A stretch of 29,968 nt of DNA from Cymbomonas tetramitiformis (lineage: Eukaryota > Chlorophyta > Pyramimonadophyceae > Pyramimonadales > Pyramimonadaceae), in assembly GCA_001247695.2 (NCBI GenBank), contig LGRX02031219.1, positions 1 to 29,968 of the forward strand. Reading direction: 5' to 3'. Under the pieces are notes generated by a model. That model did not search any database, was not told where the DNA came from, and was given only the letters and a program-made list of their open reading frames with translations. Below, one piece after another: positions 1 to 9,077 of the stretch (position 1 is its first letter; every line of letters starts with the position of its first letter). Both the position numbers and the translations under genes were made by a program.

Positions 1-430
1 ACCGCACCTTGTTGTGTCCCACCCAAGCCATGCGCCACCCCCAAGCCACCCCACACTCAAGCCGAACACACCTCCGCCGGTCCCCACACTCAGGCCATGC
101 ACCGCACCCTTGCCGTGTCCCAACCCAAGCCATGGGACACCCCAAGCCACCCCCACACTCAAGCCGTACACACATCCTGCCGGTCCCCCCACTCAGGCCA
201 TGCACCGCACCCTTGTTGTGTCCCACCCAAGCCATGCGCCACCCCAAGCCACCCCACACTCAAGCTGTACACACCTCCGCCGGGTCCCACACTCAGGCCA
301 CGCATCGCAACACTGCCGCGCCCCACACTCCAGCCAAGCAATGCACCACACCCCTTCCGAGCCCCACCCGCCGGCCGCACCACCCCCCCTCCGAGCCCCA
401 CACTCAGCCAAGCGTCACTCATCAGCAAGT
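1..430. repeat. C-rich minisatellite, about 100-103 bp units
   Basis: The motif accgcac followed by cttgttgtgtccca or a close variant recurs at 1, 101 and 204, giving unit lengths of 100 and 103 bp. Each unit carries the same order of short words: caagccatg, ccacactcaag, acacctccgccgg, cactcaggcca. From about 330 to 430 only degenerate fragments remain. The array is C-rich and T-poor, so it stays open in several frames on both strands. I do not regard those open frames as genes. The left edge is cut by the window. Confidence 0.8.
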
Positions 431-1944
431 CACAACACCCGGGAATGAATTTCCCACAAGGCAAGGCAGGCAAGCGAGGGGCGACGAGGGACAGACAGCA
501 CTCCAGGGAAGCAGGGGAGCGTGGGAGGGAGGAAGAGAGAGGCAGACGCAGGGGACGGAGGCATCATCGGGGTCGTTCCCAAGTTGACAAAGTAGGCCTC
601 CGCCTTCGAGAGCGCCATCTGAATCCCAGCCGGCGGGTAGACCTGCGCCGAGATGGACGCCATCTCGTCTAATGCCTCCACGGAGCCGTCGTCGTAGAAG
701 CGAGTGTCGTCACTGAAGCCAGCAAGGGGGACCACCGAGCCATACTGCGTGCGGTAGGCACGCTCGCGGCGGCCAAAGGCGCGGTTGGCCGGGTCTTGGG
801 GATGCTTGGAGAGGAGGGGGGAGAGGATGGCCCCTTGCCCGATCCCGTTAGTGCCATCGCGCAAAAGGAAGCGGGTGTCCCCCCAGAGGGTCGAGATGCA
901 GGACCTCAAACCACTGTAGCCCTCACTGATGATCTCCACAATCACGGGGGGGAAACCCTTAGCGATAAGGGAGGCCAACGCAACTTCGCGGGGGAGTTTG
1001 TCGAACCACTTCTCAAGGTCCACAGTGAGGACCCGAAGCGGGGAACCACTCACCACCGCGTCCTCGTGGACCATGGCGTCAACCAGGTGCGGGTGGTGCG
1101 TGCCTCGACCCTCGTCATACGCCACGTTGAAGGTGGAGAGGGTGGCGTCGCTGGGAGGAAGAGAGCTGCGGATCTCTTCCTTACGCATGTGGACAACCTT
1201 CTCCACCGCCTTGAAGAGCTCCTCCATCATGGACAACGGCCGGAACCCACGCTTGGGGAACTTCGAGATGTTAACAATCCGGGTCCACTTAAGGTGGTCC
1301 GGGATCAGGCGGAGACACAGCATGGTGTCCACCAACGTGCGGAATAGGGTACGCACGTGTTGCGGGAAGTACCGAAGCGCGCAAATCTTGAAGCCTGAGA
1401 GGCCTGGAGCGGTGCCCCAGGACCCCTGGAGTAGGGATTCCCACTCACCGTCTGAGGTCACCCGCACCGCGTCCCCCCACCGAGCGCGAAACGCCGCAGA
1501 GTCCATGTTGCCAAGCCGAAGGAGGGCGAGCAAGTCAGAGTCCTCACGGTGTCTGGGGTCAGGAGCAAGTGGAATGCGGGCCTCATCAATGCGGACGCTG
1601 TGGGTTCCCGCCTCATCCACGGTGGGCACGATGAAGGACGGGAGCGGCTGGGCAGGGTGCTTGGCGAAAAGAGTCTCGAAGTGTTGCACCGTGGCCTCCT
1701 TGATTTCGTCGCCGTTGCGCGGGACCGAGTCACCAGAGCCAGGAGCGCCGCCTCCATCCCTTCGAAAGGTCTCGGGTATGAAGCTGCCCGGGTTGTCCTC
1801 CTTCAGGCCCAAGGCCCTTGCCATGCCAGCAACGTCATTCTCCTTGACAAGTCGGTCAAGTCGAGTGCGGCAACTTGCCCGACCGGAGGCCCGGAGGAGG
1901 CGGATGTGTCTGGTGGTATCGATGCGGGCACGCCCGGCGCACAC
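430..1944 (-). pseudogene. LINE element A reverse transcriptase, frameshifted and 3'-damaged (copy 1)
   Basis: This is the continuation of the polyprotein in another frame. Numbered from the ATG at 1944, it shows the fingers motif (ISKFPKRGFRPLSMMEELFKA), palm motif A with D309 (LTVDLEKWFDKL), motif B (GIGQGAILSPLLS), motif C as FSDD at 410-413 in place of the common FADD, and motif D (GIQMALSKAEAYFVN). After FVNLGTT, near 565, the translation becomes low-complexity Pro/Ser/Leu sequence and the usual thumb region is absent. I therefore think the true homology stops there and that the last 45 or so residues are read-through into unrelated DNA. The frame is open upstream of 1944 and joins the endonuclease frame once the missing G at 1992-1995 is taken into account. 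Confidence 0.8.
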
Positions 1945-4900
1945 GCGGAGGCGGCGGAGCCAGCGCCGGAGATCTTCCTGGCGGCACCGGCGGGGAGCGA
2001 GAGGGGCGCGGGAAGGGGAACGGAGGAATCCGCCTGCAAGTTCCGAGCACGTCGTTGAAGGCGCTCCGCTGCCTGAAGGCGTCCGCGACGGATAAGGTTA
2101 TGGCGTGCCAAGGCAGGGCTGAAATTAAGCCCCTTGTGGCATAGGGACTGCACAAGCCGGAGAGCATTGTGTGCCTTGGTCCACTGGGTAATGGCGGTGC
2201 CCGATTTGCGTGAGGAGAGAGACTTGATGTGGGCGACCGTGGTGCCAGCAACCTCCCGGATGGCTCTCGTCACAGCACTCATTGCAGCCTCAGTCATCCT
2301 CCCAAGGGCAGCCCGAACGGCCGCCGACCGAGCACCCTCGCCGCACATGGCGAGAAGGGAGGCGCACCACTCCTCACAAAGATTCTGGGAGAGCCGGGAC
2401 GCCAGGGGGGCAGCATCCAGTGCTCGCTCGACATCGAGCATGAAGGGAGAGGACCCATCAGAACCTTTCCGCACCTCGTCCGCCGCCTCAAAGAACTTCC
2501 GCCAGAGTGCTGCTTTCTTCACAAAGTCGGGGGCCTCCACCCCGATGTCGATCCCAAAGATATCAACGAGGACCACTGAGTGATCCGAGGCAAGCTGGTG
2601 GTGGTGATGGATCGCGGAGCACACCCCAGTGACTCGGGGGTCAGACCGGAGGAGGATGTAGTCCAAGCGGTTTGCCCCGCCCTGGAGGGTCGAGCGGGTG
2701 GTGAGCACCGCTTGTGGGTGGTGGGCACGAAGCACGTCGGTGAAGCCAAGGTCAAGCAGCTTCTGCAAGAGGGAGGACTCGCGTGCCCTAGCCCCAGTGC
2801 CAACAGAGTCAAGGAGGGGGTCCACAACAGCATTAAAATCCCCCCCAAGGACAACCAGGAGTTGTTGATCCGCCGCCTCTTCAACCACCTGTCGAGCGCG
2901 CTCGGTAAGCAGGGCCTCCTTGTGGCGGTCGTCTTGGGACAAGCTGGTGGTGCCACCTGAGAGGCCGTAGAGAGCGCCAAAGCAAATGGAGCGCCTGTCA
3001 GTCGAGGGGGCGCCATCTTCCCTTCTCGAGGTCCATTCAGAGGTGATGGTGACAAAGGCAGCCCGGCCTTCGCCGCCCACTGAGATAAGCTTCGGGTTGG
3101 AAGCGAGCGTGCCCAGCTTATAGGCCACGAGTGCACCCCCATACCTCTGGACGTTGCCCACCGCGGTGAAGCCATGCTCCGAAAGACCCCTCACAAACGA
3201 GCGCAGGTGAGCGTCAGTGCCAAAGCCGCACTCACTAGCTAGGCACGTGTCCACGCCCATGTCAGAAAGATACTCCCCAAGCCAGTTGCCTTGCGCATGG
3301 GGGTCCATCATCTTGGCCCGGGAGGCGAGGTTGATCGATACCACTCGGTGGGCAGAAGTTGCCTTACGACTTAAGTCGTGTCCCACAAAGTTGCCACACC
3401 TGGGGGGGGTGTCCACAAACTCCAGGGCGGCGCCGTCCCGCAGAAAGGGGAGCGCCTCCGCCGAGGCCTCCCGGAGGAGCGCCCGGGCAGCAAGGGAGGA
3501 GGCCTCGGACATATCCTCCCCCCATAGGGCTGACGAGAGGGAGTCAACGAGGGAGCTCCCACCATGCGGGTGGCCCTGGGAGGAGGAAGAGGTGCGGGGC
3601 TGTGGGGGAGCGCTCGAGCCGCCGCGGATACGGGCCCAAAAGCGGATAACCGAGCCATGTCCAATGCCATACTCGCGCAGCCGGGTTCCCTCACGCAAGA
3701 TCCTCCCGCCGCAGGAGAGACACTGCTCGCTTGGGGGAATCCAACAACGCTCACGGATGAGGAGGCGCAAGTGCTCCACAGTGTCGTCAGGCCCAATCTC
3801 AATGACAATGGACTTCCCTTTGAGGTTCTCAACGAAGACTTGGAAGGTGCCCCGCGGGAGCTGGGGGGGTGGCTGAGGGGAGGGGCGGGAGTCACCCCGC
3901 ATGGGGCAGAGGGAGGTGGGAAGGGGCAGCGGGGACAGGGGGGGTGGAGGAGGGAGGGAGGAAAGCGGTGGGGGCGGAAGGGTTGGGAAGCGCCGCCCAG
4001 AGTGGTGCCAGAAGGAGTCCTCCTCGTCCCCGTCATTGTCCGGGCACAAGAGCACTGTGGAGAGCGCCGGAAAGAGCGCCAGATCCTCCGGGAGGTCCTC
4101 TTCCCACAGGTTGTAACATCCAATAAGGTCCAGCTCAGCGAGGCGGGAGAGCGGGGCCAGTGGCCGGACCGTCCGGATGCGGTTGCCATTCGCGAGGGAG
4201 AGGGAGGTGACAGAAGAGAGAGCGGCAATGCGCATAAGGTCGTCGGAGGTCAAGCCATTGTAGGAGACGTTAAGGGTGAGGAGGTTGGTGAGAGGACGGA
4301 GGAGGCGGAAGTCAAACCCGTTCGGGTGGTCGCCACTTTGAATCCACAGCCGCCCCAGGTGCAGGGAAGAGACGGCGCGCAGGGAAGAGACACATGCCAG
4401 ACCCGCGCCATACCCTCCGCTCCCAGCAACCAGCGTGCCACAGAGGTCCAAGTCCGTGAGGGTCGTGCAGAGAGCGTTGTCTGCAAGCGGGGCCAGGTCT
4501 GACACTCGCGTGTGACGGAGGCGCAGCACGGAGAGGTGGAGGAGCCCCGCTATGGCAGGGAGAGCAGAGTTGTCAATTAGGGTCTCGGAGAGGTCAAGAG
4601 AGGTTGCCCACCGAAGTGCACCCAAGCTCAGCCCCGAGAGTCCCCGTCCCCGTGGCGGGGGCGCTGCCCAATCTCCAATCCCGTCGTCCTTGGAGCGTCC
4701 CCCAGCCTGTAGCAAGGCAACCGTGGCGAGGGAGGCGCAGCGTGAGACCTCCGTGACGGCGCGGTCAGAGATGGCGGAGAGGCCGCTGAGGTCCAGCCAA
4801 ACAAGATGCGGAAGAAAGGTGCCAACGAGGTGAGCTGTGGCATCCGTGACGCCCCGGCCACACAGCCTAAGGCCAACCGCCTGGAGCTGGGGGAGCTTAG

Positions 4901-5903
4901 CGAGGACACGGAGCCCCCAGTCTGAGACGAAGAAGCACCCATGCAAGTTAACGGAGCGGAGGTGAACGAGGGGGGCTAGGAGGTGAAGGGCAGAGTTGGT
5001 GATGATCCACGCAGGGCTGCCGGAGAGGTCAACCGAGGTGACGGCGGGGAAGGCCACCACGGAGCAGAGGATGGAGGAGGGGACCGCCACGAGGGAGCGG
5101 ACGTGGGGAGAGGCAGCATGCCTCAAGGTCCTGGTTACCATCCGGAGGGCGGCCAGCGAGTCATCCGCAAGGGGGATCAGGCCAAGCGCAACAACCTCCG
5201 CCAGTAATGCAGCAGTACGCTCCCGCGAAGGGGGTGTCGCAGCTCTCGCCGCGCGATCGGTGGCGATGAGCTCCTCTTCAGTGAAATCCAGCAGGGCGCT
5301 CTCATCGATTTCCCAGTCTTCGCTCGCCAAGGGCGTCGGGGCGCAGCCTGCGAAGTGTTCCGCCACAAGGCGGTCGACGGCTCGGAAGTCCTCCGGGCCA
5401 AGCTGAGTCAAAGTGCCGTCGAAGAAGGATTGGGGAGGGTGGGAATAAGGGCCCGTGGAAAATGGGGGATGGAGAGCAAAGGGTGGCAGATGAGTGGAGC
5501 CAATCGGAATGGGAGGAGAAGAGGTGGGTGAGGGCGAGGGAGGTGAGGTGAGAGGTGGGGCGTCAAGTGATGCTGCAGTGGAGTTGGGTGCGGGTGTGGT
5601 GGGGGTGGAAGGTCGGCGAGGCGGTTGCGGAAAAGGTTGTGGGTGGAGCTGCGGGAAGAAGGATTCTCGTCGCGCAGCTCCATCTTGTCCGACACGTTCA
5701 AGTGCAGACTCAAGTTCTAGTTCGAGTTCTGATTCTAGTTCTCCAGAGGGGTCTGGAAGGTTGCCCAGGGGCAGCCAAGCATGCGCGGAGGAGGAATCCT
5801 CCGCTCGGCAGTCAACGGAGCCGTCGCCGCATGTCGAGTTTTCCATGGTGAAAGCTCAGTGGTCAAGGTGAGATAGTCACCCGGGGTTATTCCATGACGC
5901 TCC
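560..5903 (-). mobile_element. Non-LTR retrotransposon, element A, copy 1 (LRR-Ubl-EEP-RT)
   Basis: This minus-strand LINE is nearly identical to a second copy: 3594-5903 matches 27659-29968 at a constant offset, and 1813-3593 matches 25253-27034. It encodes an apurinic-type endonuclease and a reverse transcriptase, which defines an APE-type non-LTR retrotransposon. The boundaries are soft. The 5' side is only shown to be shared up to 5903, because copy 2 is cut by the window edge. At the 3' side recognisable reverse transcriptase ends near 565, and I see no poly-A-like tail or target duplication. This copy lacks the MITE and TIR insertions of copy 2, so it serves as the empty-site reference for both. 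Confidence 0.85.
1803..5846 (-). CDS. LINE element A polyprotein, N-terminal part: LRR - ubiquitin-like - EEP endonuclease (copy 1)
   Basis: The 1347-residue frame starts at an ATG with a good context (caccATGG). Residues 1-200 are acidic then Pro-rich, with an ELESELELELE stretch near 37. Residues 260-605 hold leucine-rich repeats (LDLSGL, LDLSET, LDLCGT, LNVSYN). A Pro-rich linker leads to a ubiquitin-like domain at 668-743 that ends in RIRGG. An endonuclease/exonuclease/phosphatase fold follows with N839, E872, D1003 and N1005 (GGDFNAV), RLDYIL, and D1088-H1089 (ASDHSVV); these are the catalytic motifs of APE-type LINE endonucleases, which nick target DNA for reverse transcription. The last part after about residue 1285 is out of frame because of a one-base deletion at 1992-1995, so the natural product should continue into the reverse transcriptase. 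Domain calls are secure; the role of the LRR and ubiquitin-like parts is unknown. Confidence 0.85.
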   Translation of the reverse strand: MENSTCGDGSVDCRAEDSSSAHAWLPLGNLPDPSGELESELELELESALERVGQDGAARRESFFPQLHPQPFPQPPRRPSTPTTPAPNSTAASLDAPPLTSPPSPSPTSSPPIPIGSTHLPPFALHPPFSTGPYSHPPQSFFDGTLTQLGPEDFRAVDRLVAEHFAGCAPTPLASEDWEIDESALLDFTEEELIATDRAARAATPPSRERTAALLAEVVALGLIPLADDSLAALRMVTRTLRHAASPHVRSLVAVPSSILCSVVAFPAVTSVDLSGSPAWIITNSALHLLAPLVHLRSVNLHGCFFVSDWGLRVLAKLPQLQAVGLRLCGRGVTDATAHLVGTFLPHLVWLDLSGLSAISDRAVTEVSRCASLATVALLQAGGRSKDDGIGDWAAPPPRGRGLSGLSLGALRWATSLDLSETLIDNSALPAIAGLLHLSVLRLRHTRVSDLAPLADNALCTTLTDLDLCGTLVAGSGGYGAGLACVSSLRAVSSLHLGRLWIQSGDHPNGFDFRLLRPLTNLLTLNVSYNGLTSDDLMRIAALSSVTSLSLANGNRIRTVRPLAPLSRLAELDLIGCYNLWEEDLPEDLALFPALSTVLLCPDNDGDEEDSFWHHSGRRFPTLPPPPLSSLPPPPPLSPLPLPTSLCPMRGDSRPSPQPPPQLPRGTFQVFVENLKGKSIVIEIGPDDTVEHLRLLIRERCWIPPSEQCLSCGGRILREGTRLREYGIGHGSVIRFWARIRGGSSAPPQPRTSSSSQGHPHGGSSLVDSLSSALWGEDMSEASSLAARALLREASAEALPFLRDGAALEFVDTPPRCGNFVGHDLSRKATSAHRVVSINLASRAKMMDPHAQGNWLGEYLSDMGVDTCLASECGFGTDAHLRSFVRGLSEHGFTAVGNVQRYGGALVAYKLGTLASNPKLISVGGEGRAAFVTITSEWTSRREDGAPSTDRRSICFGALYGLSGGTTSLSQDDRHKEALLTERARQVVEEAADQQLLVVLGGDFNAVVDPLLDSVGTGARARESSLLQKLLDLGFTDVLRAHHPQAVLTTRSTLQGGANRLDYILLRSDPRVTGVCSAIHHHHQLASDHSVVLVDIFGIDIGVEAPDFVKKAALWRKFFEAADEVRKGSDGSSPFMLDVERALDAAPLASRLSQNLCEEWCASLLAMCGEGARSAAVRAALGRMTEAAMSAVTRAIREVAGTTVAHIKSLSSRKSGTAITQWTKAHNALRLVQSLCHKGLNFSPALARHNLIRRGRLQAAERLQRRARNLQADSSVPLPAPLSLPAGAARKISGAGSAASACAPGVPASIPPDTSASSGPPVGQVAALDLTDLSRRMTLLAWQGPWA

Positions 5904-6560
5904 CCCTGGCATCCTGTTTCGGTGGATGAGACCATCTCCTGTAGCAGGGCGCAAATTGTGCGGGAGCGCCCCGGACGATCCAGGCTCCGTCCCGAAGGCC
6001 CGCGAAAAGGTACAAGGGGGGGCGTGAAGAGAGAGGGAGGATGGGGGAGAGGCAATGGAGGGCGGGGAATTGTGCGAGGGAGTTTTTGGAAAATGGGGAG
6101 CGAGGGGCACAGGGCTCCAAAAAAGAAAAGGGAGGGTGGTGGGAGGCAGATGGGGACGGAGAAGCGGCAGATGAGGTGGTAGGGCTGCAGGAGGAGGAGT
6201 GAGGAAGGAGGGATATGCAGAGGAAGCGGAGTGGCAGGGTTGCGGAAGGAAGGAGAGGGTGAAGATTGGTGAAGGGGGGTGCGGGAGGACAGAGGGGTGA
6301 GGGGGCGTGGAGAGGGAGAGAGATGGTATGAGGGGTGGGGGGGGAAGACGAAGGAGAGGGATGGGCAAGAGGGAAGAACACGGCGTCGATGTTGCTGCCA
6401 GAGGTTCCAGAGTCCAAGCGCCAAGGGACTGGTCCAAGAGCCAGGGGCCAGGGTCTCGCTCGTTGAGGTCAAACACGCAAGATCCGTATCAGGGTCCAGA
6501 AGCCATTCACCAGCAAAAAAGGCGAGCCTCAAGTCACCAGAGCCGGGCAGAAGAAAAGGC
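5904..6560. other. Purine-rich stretch upstream of element A copy 1; no gene recognised
   Basis: The plus strand is strongly G/A-rich from about 6000 to 6400, with runs such as gggagg and gagaggg. Part of it may be 5' untranslated sequence of element A, because the copies are still identical at 5903 where copy 2 leaves the window. Long Pro/Ser/Leu open frames on the minus strand are a product of this composition. I found no domain or motif in them. Confidence 0.5.
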
Positions 6561-6599
6561 GCCCGCTGTCAGTGTGGCCGTCAAGGGGACGATGCCGGC

Positions 6600-7250
6600 T
6601 GAGGCAGTGTGGTTGCCGTTGCGACAAAGGAGCGACAAGCGGCGGAGCCGACGCCGTGGCCAAGAAGCTTGTCGAAGCGGCGTGGCAAGCCGTGGCAAGG
6701 GAACTTCCGAGGGAGTTCTCGCCGCCGTGGCAAGTGGCAGCGGTGGCGGTGTGGCTACAGTGGAAGCAGGAGTCACCGTGGCGGAATAACACCAGAGGCA
6801 GCGTGACAGCCGAGGCGGTGTGGCTGCAGTGGTGGTGCGGTCGCAAAGGTTGTGTGGCAGCCGAGGCGGTGTGGACGCAGAAGTGGTGCAGTCGCAAAGG
6901 CGGTGTGGCAGCCAAGGCGGTGTGGTTGCATTGGTGGTGCGGTCGCACAGGCGGAATGGCAACCGAGGCGGTGTGGCTGCAGTGGCGGCGCAGTCGCAAA
7001 GGCGGTGTGGCAGCCAAGGCGGTGTGGTTGCAGTGGTGGTGCGGTCGCACAGGCGGTGTGGCAACCGTGGCAATGTGGCTGCAGTGGTGGTGTGGTTGCG
7101 GAGTCAGTGTGGAGTCGTGGCGGAGCGGCTCGCAACGGTGGCGTGGTTCCAAAGCCGGTGTGGCAGCCGAGGCGGAGAGGCTGCAACGGTGGCGTGGTCG
7201 CAGTGGCGGTGTGGCAGCCGTGGCAGTGTAGCCAAAGCTGCCCGGCAAGG
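6600..7250. repeat. 51-bp GC-rich minisatellite
   Basis: The words tcgcaaagg and tcgcacagg recur at 6841, 6892, 6943, 6994 and 7045, exactly 51 bp apart. Each unit has the order gcggtgtggcagccgaggcg, gtgtggctgcagtggtgg, tcgcaaagg. Degenerate units extend the array to both sides, to about 6600 and 7250. The period is a multiple of three and the unit contains almost no stop triplets, so all six frames stay open over hundreds of bases. This explains the overlapping Cys/Gly/Val-rich and His/Pro/Thr-rich translations without invoking a gene. Confidence 0.9.
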
Positions 7251-7289
7251 CATCGTAGGATCATGCATGTGATGCGTGCATGCTAAAGT

Positions 7290-7730
7290 CCAACCCGTGC
7301 GCACTCCCCGCCAATGCATGCCCACTTCTGGGGTTCCCGCTTAACCACGCGGTACGGAGGGGATGCGGTGAGAGCGAGGGAGGGGCGATGCCTTGAGACT
7401 TTGCGCGCTGTGGTTGGGAAGCGGAGCGGGGGAGGGTGAAGGTTGGAAGCGAGGAGGAGTGGGGGCGGAGCGAGGCATTCTCGCGGGAAGAGGGTGGGAA
7501 GAGGGTGGGGCGTGCGAAGGCGGACGGGAAGGATCAACAAAGGAGGAGGGATGGGGGTGGTGGAAGAACGGATGTGGTGGAGAGAAGGGGAAAGGCGGAT
7601 GGTGAAGGACGTGGCGGAATCGAGGACGGCGTTGAAGAAGAAATCCAGGCGTGGGGGGGTGCTGGAATATCCAGCCGCCTCGAGCGAACAAAACAACACA
7701 ACACAAACGGCGCAGGGAAAAGAGGGCGGG
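7290..7730. other. G-rich low-complexity stretch without a recognisable gene
   Basis: The sequence between the 51-bp array and the following short repeats is rich in gcgggg, ggaggga and gaagg words. Open frames here translate to Pro/Ser/Leu-rich or Gly/Arg-rich low-complexity sequence, with no motif I recognise. I see no transposon ends in it. Confidence 0.5.
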
Positions 7731-7870
7731 GGGAGAGAGGAGAGCCGGCGAGCAAGAGGCTGCCATGGCTCAGGGGGTAGGGGGAGAGAGCCGGCGAGCA
7801 AGAGGCCGCCACGGCTCAAGGGAGAGGGATGGGGGAGAGGAGCGCCGGCGAGCAAGAGGCTGCCATGGCA
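7730..7870. repeat. Short tandem repeat, three units of 46-54 bp
   Basis: The word gccggcgagcaagagg occurs at 7744, 7790 and 7844, each followed by ctgccatgg or ccgccacgg and then a caaggg or cagggg tract. Spacing is 46 and 54 bp. The array ends next to the 47-bp direct repeat that begins at 7882. Confidence 0.8.
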
Positions 7871-7881
7871 ATCAAGGGAAG

Positions 7882-7928
7882 TGTGTCAGCCGTGTCAAGA
7901 TGGTCATCACCATATTGGGCACTACGCA
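7882..7928. repeat. 47-bp direct repeat, left copy
   Basis: The 47 bases starting tgtgtcagccgtgtcaag and ending gggcactacgca are repeated without a mismatch at 8155-8201. The flanking bases differ on both sides. The two copies enclose 226 bp that resemble nothing else in the window. The right copy joins the truncated end of element A copy 2. Confidence 0.9.
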
Positions 7929-8154
7929 TAGGCGTTGGCGTCACTGAGCTTGGGCTAACAACCCCCAGGTCCATTAACGGAGTCCCATCTTCGTGAATGA
8001 CTTAGTTGGGATCCGTAGCCGGCTGGCTCGACAGCCAAGTGCAGCCAGGTGCGGTGCTTTATGTGGATGGTGATCCGGAGTGGCAGGCACTGACTGAGTC
8101 ATCATTTGGCGCAAGGGCATGGAACTGAAAAGTGTCTGGCATTGTGGAAGCACA
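7929..8154. other. 226-bp segment between the 47-bp direct repeats
   Basis: This is unique sequence within the window, with mixed composition unlike the G-rich DNA to its left. It contains no terminal inverted repeats that I can find and no coding potential of note. It could be a small insertion flanked by an unusually long target duplication. It could also be the non-repeated part of a 273-bp partial tandem duplication. Confidence 0.4.
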
Positions 8155-8201
8155 TGTGTCAGCCGTGTCAAGATGGTCATCACCATATTGGGCACTACGC
8201 A
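8155..8201. repeat. 47-bp direct repeat, right copy, at the broken end of element A copy 2
   Basis: This is an exact copy of 7882-7928. Its last bases overlap the first bases of element A homology, which begins at about 8200 (equivalent to 976 in copy 1). The overlap is one or two bases, so the break of element A coincides with the end of the repeat. Confidence 0.9.
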
Positions 8202-9036
8202 ACGCAACTTCGCGGGGGAGTTTGTCGAACCACTTCTCAAGGTCCACAGTGAGGACCCGAAGCGGGGAACCACTCACCACCGCGTCCTCGTGGACCATGG
8301 CGTCAACCAGGTGCGGGTGGTGCGTGCCTCGACCCTCGTCATACGCCACGTTGAAGGTGGAGAGGGTGGCGTCGCTGGGAGGAAGAGAGCTGCGGATCTC
8401 TTCCATACGCGTGTGGACAACCTTCTCCACCGCCTTGAAGAGCTCCTCCATCATGGACAACGGCCGGAACCCACGCTTGGGGAACTTCGAGATGTTAACA
8501 ATCCGGGTCCACTTAAGGAGGTCCGGGATCAGGCGGAGACACAACATGGTGTCCACCAACGTGCGGAATAGGGTACGCACGTGTTGCGGGAAGCACCGGA
8601 GCGCGCAAATCTTGAAGCCTGAGAGGCCTGGAGCGGTGCCCCAGGCCCCCTGGAGTAGGGATTCCCACTCCCCGTCTGAGGTCACCCGCACCGCGTCCCC
8701 CCACCGAGCGCGAAACGCCGCAGAGTCCATGTTGCCAAGCCGAAGGAGGGCGAGCAAGTCAGAGTCCTCACGGTGTCTGGGGTCAGGAGCAAGTGGAATG
8801 CGGGCCTCATCAATGCGGACGCTGTGGGTTCCCGCCTCATCCACGGTGGGCACGATGAAGGACGGGAGCGGCTGGGCAGGGTGCTTGGCGAAAAGAGTCT
8901 CGAAGTGTTGCACCGTGGCCTCCTTGATTTCGTCGCCGTTGCGCGGGACCGGGTCACCGGAGCCAGGAGCGCCGCCTCCATCCCTTCGAAAGGTCTCGGG
9001 TATGAAGCTGCCCGGGTTGTCCTCCTTCAGGCCCAA
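8200..9036 (-). pseudogene. Reverse transcriptase fragment of element A copy 2
   Basis: This block matches 976-1812 of copy 1 with no gap and few mismatches. It encodes the linker after the endonuclease (LGLKEDNPGSFIPETFRR onward), the fingers motif (SKFPKRGFRPLSMMEELF), and palm motif A (LTVDLEKWFDKLPREVAL). Coding then runs into unrelated sequence. The catalytic FSDD motif is missing, so no active enzyme can come from this fragment. The first 21 residues of the open frame (from 9099) derive from the TIR element and are not part of the protein family. Confidence 0.9.
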
Positions 9037-9055
9037 GTGTCTATTGCCAAATGGG

Positions 9056-9077
9056 TACGGTGGGTTAACCCACCGTA
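9056..9077. repeat. Perfect 22-bp palindrome at left end of TIR element
   Basis: An 11-base arm tacggtgggtt is followed directly by its exact reverse complement. It lies 6 bp inside the 13-bp terminal repeat. The same arm sequence recurs in the right-end hairpin at 25191-25229, which suggests a shared subterminal protein-binding or folding signal. Confidence 0.9.

Noticed and set aside
9..672. Long overlapping His/Pro/Thr-rich frames over the first 670 bases
   Set aside because: They are translations of a C-rich minisatellite in several frames at once, without a domain or codon bias favouring any one of them.
5735..6532. A 265-codon minus-strand frame upstream of element A as a possible extra ORF
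   Set aside because: Its translation is Pro/Ser/Leu low-complexity caused by purine-rich DNA on the plus strand. It overlaps the start of the LRR frame out of phase and shows no domain.
6529..7286. Six overlapping long open frames suggesting a repetitive protein gene
   Set aside because: Explained by the 51-bp repeat, whose length is a multiple of three and whose sequence lacks stop triplets on both strands.
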